This document shows, piece after piece, positions 1-3,511 of a stretch of DNA of 6,302 bases. The notes beneath the pieces are model-generated. The model saw only the letters and a list, made by a program, of their open reading frames with translations, searched no databases and was not told the origin of the DNA. The position numbers and the translations under genes were made by a program. This DNA is from Lachnospiraceae bacterium (GTDB taxonomy: Bacteria; Bacillota; Clostridia; Lachnospirales; Lachnospiraceae): assembly GCA_003519685.1 (NCBI GenBank), contig DOWG01000106.1, forward strand, positions 1 to 6,302. The letters run 5' to 3'. The number at the start of each line of letters is the position of its first letter. Position 1 is the first letter of the stretch.

Positions 1-186
1 CAGATTGTTATGTACCTATGCCGTCGTCTGACCGATCTTTCTGTTACGGAAATCGGCAAAGTTCTTGGAGGCAGAGATCATTCAACGGTACTGCATGGTT
101 TTGATAAAATATCAAAGGATATCAAGAATGATTCTTCCATTCATAACACCGTTGATATATTAATAAAGAAGATTAATCCGGAATAA
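1..186 (+). CDS. dnaA: Chromosomal replication initiator DnaA, C-terminal fragment
   Basis: The window opens inside this gene in frame 1. Sixty-one residues are visible, ending in TAA at 184-186. The segment is the C-terminal part of domain IV, the helix-turn-helix domain that reads DnaA boxes in double-stranded DNA. It carries the family signature: IGKVLGG followed by RDHSTVLHG, where the RDHST residues make the base-specific contacts in the family. DnaA is the AAA+ ATPase that binds oriC, oligomerises and melts the adjacent AT-rich DNA. Domains I-III and the start lie upstream of the window. The next gene is dnaN, as is usual in Firmicutes, and the 286-base gap between them looks like origin DNA. 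Identification is secure from the signature and the gene order. Confidence 0.97.
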   Translation, partial: QIVMYLCRRLTDLSVTEIGKVLGGRDHSTVLHGFDKISKDIKNDSSIHNTVDILIKKINPE

Positions 187-192
187 TCCGAT

Positions 193-201
193 TGTGGAAA
201 A
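193..201 (-). promoter_or_regulatory. Putative DnaA box, TTTTCCACA on the minus strand
   Basis: The plus strand reads TGTGGAAAA. Its complement TTTTCCACA differs from consensus TTATCCACA at the third base only. It starts 7 bases after the dnaA stop codon. An identical nonamer in opposite orientation lies at 307-315. Confidence 0.55.
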
Positions 202-204
202 TTA

Positions 205-247
205 TGTTGATAGAATCCGGAAATTCATGTTGATATTAGGTTGATAC
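205..247 (-). repeat. Cluster of three GTTGATA motifs, possible degenerate DnaA boxes
   Basis: GTTGATA occurs at 206-212, 229-235 and 240-246, with start-to-start distances of 23 and 11 bases, close to whole helical turns. A fourth copy is inside dnaA at 151-157, 55 bases before the first. Read on the minus strand, the first two give CTATCAACA and ATATCAACA, each two mismatches from the DnaA box. ATATCAACA appears again on the plus strand at 383-391. They may be weak DnaA sites next to the better box at 193-201. This is inference, and the AT-rich context makes chance similarity possible. Confidence 0.35.
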
Positions 248-277
248 TTTGTTTATTATATTTTTTTAGAATCTTAG
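248..277. other. AT-rich stretch, candidate DNA unwinding element
   Basis: Positions 248-268 contain one G and otherwise only A or T, including seven T in a row at 261-267. The stretch lies between the two TTTTCCACA boxes and directly next to the GTTGATA cluster, where an origin melting site would be expected. I do not see a clear run of DnaA-trio motifs. Confidence 0.35.
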
Positions 278-306
278 CCAAAAAATGTATGTGCATGAAA
301 GGGGAC

Positions 307-315
307 TTTTCCACA
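307..315 (+). promoter_or_regulatory. Putative DnaA box, TTTTCCACA on the plus strand
   Basis: An exact second copy of the one-mismatch nonamer found in opposite orientation at 193-201. The two point away from each other across the AT-rich segment, 105 bases apart. Confidence 0.55.
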
Positions 316-409
316 GCATAAAGATTGTTATTAACAGCATTATAAATTGATACAAGCCTTGCCTCTTAACGGCTTATAGCGGATATCAACAAATTCACAC
401 CCCTTATTA

Positions 410-438
410 TTAAGACTTCTAAGAATCTTTTATATATT
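410..438 (+). promoter_or_regulatory. Possible sigma-A-type promoter for dnaN
   Basis: TTAAGA (410-415, 4 of 6 to TTGACA) is followed after 17 bases by TATATT (433-438, 5 of 6 to TATAAT). A start near 445 would leave a short leader with AAGGGAG at 455-461, 11 bases before the dnaN ATG. The region is very AT-rich, so promoter-like matches arise easily. dnaN may also be read through from dnaA, since no terminator is visible in between. Confidence 0.3.
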
Positions 439-472
439 TATATGTCTATTTTCGAAGGGAGATTATACACGT

Positions 473-1582
473 ATGAAAATTCAGTGCCAGAAAGTGGATC
501 TATTAAATGGTATTAATATTGTATTAAAAGCGATTCCTGTAAAATCTACGATGCCTATCTTAGGATGCCTTGTAATAGAAGCCGGTAATCAATATATTAA
601 ACTAATTGCCAATGATATGGAATTGGGTATTGAAACATTAGTGAAAGGAACCGTATCTGAGCCGGGCACCGTAGCATTGGATGCAAAAATATTTTCCGAA
701 ATCATAAGAAGACTTCCGGAAAACGAAGTATTCATTGCAACCGATGATAAATATATAACAGAGATTGTCTGTGAAAAAGCACACTTTTCGATTTCCGGAA
801 ATTCAAGTGAAGAATTTCCTTACCTTCCGAAGATTGAAAAAGAAAATGTAGTTGTATTATCACAATTTACATTGAAAGAAGTTATCAGGCAGACGGTATT
901 CTCTATTTCAGATAATGAAAATAGCAAAATTATGACCGGTGAACTTTTTGACATCAAGGGCAACGAACTAAGAGTAATTTCTCTGGATGGTCATAGAATC
1001 TCCATCCGAAGAATTCAAATGAAGGACGCTTATGAGGAGCAAAAGGTAATCATACCGGGAAAAACTTTGAATGAAATCAGCAAGATTTTATCTGGAGAAG
1101 TTTCCTCTATGGTTCAAATTTATTTTACGGATAAACATGCCTTGTTTGAATTTGATGATACGGTGGTTTTAACCCGTTTAATTGAAGGAGATTACTATCA
1201 TATCGATCAAATGCTTTCGAGTGATTATGAAACAAAAGTAACCATCAATAAGAAAGAGCTTCAAAGTTGTATTGAAAGAGCATCCCTTTTAATTCGTGAG
1301 ACCGATAAAAAACCGGTTATTATAAATATAGCCGAAAATAATTTTGAATTAAAAATAAATACAACCATCGGTTCGATGAAAGAAGAAATTGATATTGTGA
1401 TGGAGGGTAAGAATACAATTATCGGATTAAATCCGAAATTCTTATTGGATGCATTGCGTGTTATTGATGACGAAACCGTGGATCTCTATTTAATTAATGC
1501 GAAGGCTCCCTGCTTTATTCGGGATAAGGAACAGACCTATATTTATTTAATACTGCCGGTTAATATTAATGTGACTGCATAG
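473..1582 (+). CDS. dnaN: DNA polymerase III beta subunit (sliding clamp)
   Basis: A complete 369-residue beta clamp, within the family's usual length of roughly 365-380. Two copies form a closed ring on DNA that tethers the replicative polymerase and recruits mismatch repair, ligase and other partners through their clamp-binding motifs. Three similar domains are expected at about 1-122, 123-245 and 246-369. Recognisable stretches include the N-terminal VKSTMPILGCLVIEA, the central ISLDGHRISIRR, and the C-terminal YIYLILPV that forms part of the partner-binding pocket. A short tail (NINVTA) follows where many clamps end within one to three residues. The ATG at 473 follows AAGGGAG at 455-461. 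The gene sits directly after dnaA, in the conserved order. No frame damage is seen. Confidence 0.98.
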   Translation: MKIQCQKVDLLNGINIVLKAIPVKSTMPILGCLVIEAGNQYIKLIANDMELGIETLVKGTVSEPGTVALDAKIFSEIIRRLPENEVFIATDDKYITEIVCEKAHFSISGNSSEEFPYLPKIEKENVVVLSQFTLKEVIRQTVFSISDNENSKIMTGELFDIKGNELRVISLDGHRISIRRIQMKDAYEEQKVIIPGKTLNEISKILSGEVSSMVQIYFTDKHALFEFDDTVVLTRLIEGDYYHIDQMLSSDYETKVTINKKELQSCIERASLLIRETDKKPVIINIAENNFELKINTTIGSMKEEIDIVMEGKNTIIGLNPKFLLDALRVIDDETVDLYLINAKAPCFIRDKEQTYIYLILPVNINVTA

Positions 1583-1642
1583 ACTATGAAAGACGAATTT
1601 GCGAGACTAATTCTCTTTTGTTACAATTATTTTTGTTTTTGA

Positions 1643-1664
1643 CAAGCAATTTGCTTGCTCTTTT
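1643..1664 (+). terminator. Weak hairpin with T-rich tail, possible partial terminator of dnaN
   Basis: CAAGC (1643-1647) pairs with GCTTG (1653-1657) around a 5-base loop, and the stem can lengthen to 7 pairs if the loop closes. CTCTTTT follows at 1658-1664. The stem is short, with few GC pairs, and the T-run is four bases, so this is at most a weak intrinsic terminator. CTTG and CAAG copies downstream offer competing pairings. Confidence 0.25.
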
Positions 1665-1676
1665 GACTTGTGTTTT

Positions 1677-1696
1677 GACAAGCGAGCCGGCTTGTC
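1677..1696 (+). other. Perfect 7-bp hairpin in the dnaN-S4 gene spacer
   Basis: GACAAGC (1677-1683) and GCTTGTC (1690-1696) pair around the 6-base loop GAGCCG. No T-run follows, so it is not a standard terminator on the plus strand. ACAAG at 1678-1682 can instead pair with CTTGT at 1667-1671, so the two hairpins exclude each other. Confidence 0.5.
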
Positions 1697-1738
1697 TATT
1701 CGTCTTATATAAAATTAAGGAACACTCATACTAAGAAA

Positions 1739-1814
1739 CTATGCATGGAAAGCATGGGCGTAAGTGAATTAATTTGCTTTGCAAATACCACGCCTGCGGC
1801 ACAAAGTTTGCAGG
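1739..1814 (+). other. Cluster of short hairpins upstream of the S4-domain gene
   Basis: Three possible stems abut. CTATGC with GCATGG spans 1739-1757 (six pairs, one G-U). GCGT with ACGC spans 1758-1793 and encloses a perfect ATTTGC/GCAAAT stem with a TTT loop at 1772-1786. CTGC with GCAG spans 1794-1813. Together they could structure the 5' leader of the S4-recF message. The stems are short and no known riboswitch was recognised. A segment here (1752-1770) loosely resembles 3269-3288 downstream of recF, sharing GCGTAAG and AATT, which hints at a common repeat family. Confidence 0.3.
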
Positions 1815-1841
1815 TAGTCAAGAAAGGGCATGATTATTTTT

Positions 1842-2051
1842 ATGCAGGAGATTAAATTGAGAGAGGAATATATTAAACTGGGTCAGGCTTTAAAGGCTGC
1901 CGGTTTCGTAGAATCAGGAGCAGATGCAAAAACAGAAATTTTAGATGGTAAAGTGAAAGTCAACGGAAAAATTGAATATCAAAGAGGCAAAAAACTCCAT
2001 GATGGAGATATTGTTGAATTTAAGGAAAATCAGATTAAAATCATTAAGTGA
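1842..2051 (+). CDS. yaaA: S4-domain RNA-binding protein of the YaaA type
   Basis: A 69-residue protein made almost entirely of one S4 RNA-binding fold (residues about 11-60): IKLGQALKAAG, then SGADAKTEILDGKVKVNG, then RGKKLHDGDIVEF. Small S4 proteins of this kind sit between dnaN and recF in Bacillus and many Clostridia; the B. subtilis member YaaA (RlbA) has been linked to ribosome assembly. I chose ATG 1842. The in-frame ATG at 1830 would add four residues (MIIF) but lies only one base after AAAGGG (1823-1828), whereas 1842 is 13 bases after it and gives the family's usual MxEI-like start. The stop lies 33 bases before the recF start, so the two genes are probably one transcript. The rRNA-related role is family knowledge, not shown here. 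Confidence 0.9.
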   Translation: MQEIKLREEYIKLGQALKAAGFVESGADAKTEILDGKVKVNGKIEYQRGKKLHDGDIVEFKENQIKIIK

Positions 2052-2084
2052 GGATTGATTGCGGAAAGAATTGTTGGTGCAAAT

Positions 2085-3182
2085 ATGATTGTAAAATCAT
2101 TGGAACTAAAGGATTATCGAAATTACGCAGATCTAAATATGTGTTTTTATAGCGGTACCAATATTCTGTATGGAGAAAATGCGCAGGGAAAAACAAATAT
2201 TCTTGAGGCAATCTATCTATGCGGAACTACAAAATCCCATCGAGGGAGCAGGGATAAAGAGATTATCAGATTTAATAAAGAGGAAGCTCATATTCGAATT
2301 ATTCTGGAAAAAAATCAAATCCCCCACCGGATTGATTTACATTTAAAGAAAAATAAGGCCAAGGGGGTTGCAATAGATGGCATCCCAATAAAAAGACAAG
2401 GTGAATTATTTGGTATGCTTAACCTTGTTGTTTTTTCGCCAGAGGATCTTAATATTATTAAAAATGGGCCCGCAGAAAGAAGAAGATTCCTAGACTTGGA
2501 ACTATGCCAGATTAGTAAAATCTATCTTCATCATTTATCATGCTATAACAAAGCATTATCCCAAAGAAACAATTTATTAAAGCAAATCGGTTTCAACAAG
2601 AGTTTGTTGGATACAATATATATATGGGATTCTAAACTGGTTGAATACGGAATCCAGATAATACAAACAAGAAAAGAGTTTATTTTAAGGCTAAACGATT
2701 TGGTATATGGAATACATAAGAAACTCTCCGGCGGCAGAGAAGAATTATTTCTTAGATATGAGCCTAATGTTACGGAGTCTACATTTGCGGAAAAATTAAA
2801 GAAATCCTTAGAAAGGGATTTGGCTTTGAAAATGACAAATGTCGGACCCCATAGAGATGATATGTGTTTTATGATTGGAAATACAGATCTTCGCAAGTAT
2901 GGATCGCAGGGGCAGCAAAGGACAGCGGCATTATCGCTAAAGCTTGCTGAAATAGATTTGGTAAAATCTGTAATACAGGATAATCCGATTCTACTGTTAG
3001 ATGATGTATTATCGGAGCTGGACCGGAAGCGGCAGACCCATCTGTTGGAAAGTATTGGTGATATTCAGACAATTATCACCTGTACCGGATTAGAAGAATT
3101 TATAAGCCGCAGGTTAAAGAACAATAAAATATTTCATGTGGTAAATGGTACGGTAACGGATGAAAAGCAGGCTCTACCATGA
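2085..3182 (+). CDS. recF: DNA replication and repair protein RecF
   Basis: A 365-residue SMC-like ATPase that, with RecO and RecR, loads RecA at single-strand gaps and stalled forks. The N-terminus reads IVKSLELKDYRNY, the standard RecF opening. Walker A is GENAQGKT at residues 30-37. The KSHR block follows Walker A. The ABC-type signature YGSQGQQRT is at about 272-280. Walker B, LLLDDVLSELD, begins at about 303. Length matches the family. ATG 2085 is preferred because it matches the family start; the frame is open back to a TTG at 2055, but that would add ten residues not typical of RecF. The ribosome site is poor (GGAAAGA at 2063-2069, 15 bases away), so translation may be coupled to the S4 gene just upstream. 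All ATPase residues are present. Confidence 0.97.
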   Translation: MIVKSLELKDYRNYADLNMCFYSGTNILYGENAQGKTNILEAIYLCGTTKSHRGSRDKEIIRFNKEEAHIRIILEKNQIPHRIDLHLKKNKAKGVAIDGIPIKRQGELFGMLNLVVFSPEDLNIIKNGPAERRRFLDLELCQISKIYLHHLSCYNKALSQRNNLLKQIGFNKSLLDTIYIWDSKLVEYGIQIIQTRKEFILRLNDLVYGIHKKLSGGREELFLRYEPNVTESTFAEKLKKSLERDLALKMTNVGPHRDDMCFMIGNTDLRKYGSQGQQRTAALSLKLAEIDLVKSVIQDNPILLLDDVLSELDRKRQTHLLESIGDIQTIITCTGLEEFISRRLKNNKIFHVVNGTVTDEKQALP

Positions 3183-3184
3183 TT

Positions 3185-3265
3185 TAACTTCATCAGGCAA
3201 GGACTTGCCTGTTTCAGCAGGAGTTCAAGCTCCTGCTGAAATGCCACGTAGTGGCAATGAGGTTA
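3185..3265. other. Cloverleaf (four-way junction) inverted-repeat element
   Basis: Three perfect hairpins lie end to end and are enclosed by a closing stem. The closing stem pairs 3185-3193 (TAACTTCAT) with 3257-3265 (ATGAGGTTA), nine pairs with one G-U. Arm 1 is 3194-3211 (CAGGCAAG, GA, CTTGCCTG). Arm 2 is 3212-3241, a 12-bp stem (3212-3223 with 3230-3241) around loop TTCAAG. Arm 3 is 3242-3256 (TGCCAC, GTA, GTGGCA). No base is left unpaired at the junction. It begins 2 bases after the recF stop. No T-run follows, so it is not an ordinary terminator. It could act as folded RNA, protect the recF 3' end, or be a small mobile palindromic repeat. I do not recognise a named family. Confidence 0.7.
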
Positions 3266-3301
3266 TGAGCAAGTAGCGTAAGCAAATTGCGAATATCCGA
3301 T

Positions 3302-3331
3302 TTGACTTTAGGAAAAAGCAATGATTAATAT
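3302..3331 (+). promoter_or_regulatory. Probable promoter of gyrB-gyrA
   Basis: TTGACT (3302-3307, 5 of 6 to TTGACA) is followed after 18 bases by TAATAT (3326-3331), which keeps the key TA and AT positions of TATAAT. Transcription would begin near 3338, just before the first GGAGG of the array, making the array the 5' leader of the gyrB message. The alternative TATATA at 3329-3334 is spaced too far at 21 bases. No experimental support is available. Confidence 0.45.
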
Positions 3332-3344
3332 ATATTTTTTTACC

Positions 3345-3502
3345 GGAGGATTACTCCTCCATAAAAATAATGGAGGTGAAATCCTCCATAAAACTGGAGG
3401 TGAAATCCTCCATGAAAACAATGGAGGTGAAATCCTCCATGAAACTGGAGGTGAAATCCTCCATGAAAACAATGGAGGTGAAATCCTCCATAAAACTGGA
3501 GG
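3345..3502 (+). repeat. Alternating Shine-Dalgarno / anti-Shine-Dalgarno tandem array in the gyrB leader
   Basis: GGAGG occurs seven times, starting at 3345, 3372, 3396, 3423, 3447, 3474 and 3498. CCTCC occurs six times, starting at 3356, 3383, 3407, 3434, 3458 and 3485, one between each pair of GGAGG. Spacing alternates 27 and 24 bases. The higher-order unit is 51 bases: 3369-3419 and 3420-3470 differ at one base, and 3471-3502 matches the first 32 bases of the unit. The five middle GGAGG copies extend to GGAGGTGA, fully complementary to the UCACCUCC core at the 3' end of 16S rRNA. The seventh GGAGG is the gyrB ribosome site. Every CCTCC can form a 5-9 bp stem with either neighbouring GGAGG. 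All spacings are multiples of three, so two frames stay open throughout. Confidence 0.9.
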
Positions 3503-3507
3503 ATTGA
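3412..3507 (+). CDS. Possible nested leader peptides encoded by the repeat array
   Basis: One frame through the array has ATG codons at 3412, 3439 and 3463. Each lies 11 bases after a GGAGG (8 bases after the full GGAGGTGA). The resulting peptides of 31, 22 and 14 residues share the same C-terminus and end at TGA 3505-3507, 4 bases before the gyrB ATG. The composition is simple, built on repeated MEVKSS and MKLEVKSS-like blocks. A further in-frame ATG at 3370 would give 45 residues but lacks a well-spaced ribosome site. If translated, ribosomes would open the hairpin over the gyrB site and could reinitiate at gyrB. The peptide itself shows no recognisable function. That these frames are translated is inference. 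Confidence 0.3.
   Translation: MKTMEVKSSMKLEVKSSMKTMEVKSSIKLED
3482..3505 (+). promoter_or_regulatory. Hairpin sequestering the gyrB ribosome-binding site
   Basis: AATCCTCCA (3482-3490) pairs perfectly over nine bases with TGGAGGATT (3497-3505) around loop TAAAAC. This covers the whole gyrB GGAGG at 3498-3502, which is 9 bases from the ATG, an ideal distance. The same CCTCC can instead pair with the preceding GGAGG (3472-3478 with 3485-3491, seven bases), which would free the gyrB site. Confidence 0.6.
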
Positions 3508-3511
3508 AAAT

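Larger units (their letters stand above)
187..472. other. dnaA-dnaN intergenic region, probable part of oriC
   Basis: This spacer lies where the downstream half of the bipartite origin and its unwinding element sit in Bacillus and relatives. It contains two identical TTTTCCACA nonamers, one mismatch from the DnaA box TTATCCACA, in opposite orientation. It also has looser WTATCAACA-type nonamers, a nearly pure A/T stretch at 248-268, and an 11-base imperfect palindrome at 326-336 (TGTTA, T, TAACA). No perfect TTATCCACA occurs here. The 5' half of the origin, if bipartite, would lie upstream of dnaA, outside the window. Assignment as oriC is inference from position plus these motifs. Confidence 0.6.
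1590..1706. repeat. Nested inverted-repeat element downstream of dnaN
   Basis: A perfect 9-base inverted repeat, AAGACGAAT at 1590-1598 and ATTCGTCTT at 1698-1706, encloses 99 bases that hold further inverted repeats. These are CAAGCAA with TTGCTTG at 1643-1657 and GACAAGC with GCTTGTC at 1677-1696. A short GAGA/TCTC stem at 1603-1615 is also possible. TTTTGAC occurs three times (1637-1643, 1661-1667, 1673-1679). No target-site duplication and no coding frame is evident. It could be a small non-autonomous palindromic element or a structured 3' region of the dnaN transcript; I cannot tell which. Confidence 0.45.

Noticed and set aside
354..375. AAGCC/GGCTT hairpin before dnaN
   Set aside because: Five pairs with a 12-base loop is too weak to claim, and no T-run follows.
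1639..1715. Promoter for the S4 gene based on TTGACA at 1639 or 1675, or TTGACT at 1663
   Set aside because: No -10-like sequence lies 16-18 bases from any of them; TATATA/TATAAA at 1706-1713 is 25 or more bases from the nearest good match.
2055..2084. TTG start adding ten residues to RecF
   Set aside because: The family begins at the MIVKSLELKDYRNY stretch from ATG 2085, and the ribosome-site-like AGTGAGG sits only one base before TTG 2055.
2543..3072. Antisense frames over recF
   Set aside because: No ribosome sites or recognisable domains; the sense strand encodes intact RecF motifs throughout.
3212..3241. Strong intrinsic terminator of recF
   Set aside because: The 12-bp stem is followed by ATGCCACG, with no T-run on the plus strand.
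3185..3265. tRNA gene, suggested by the cloverleaf and a TTCAAG loop
   Set aside because: Arm lengths are wrong (12-bp arm, 9-bp closing stem with one G-U), there are no D-arm or CCA features, and the junction has no linker bases.
3345..3502. CRISPR array
   Set aside because: The repeats are short palindromes separated by near-identical linkers, not by unique spacers, and no cas genes are nearby.
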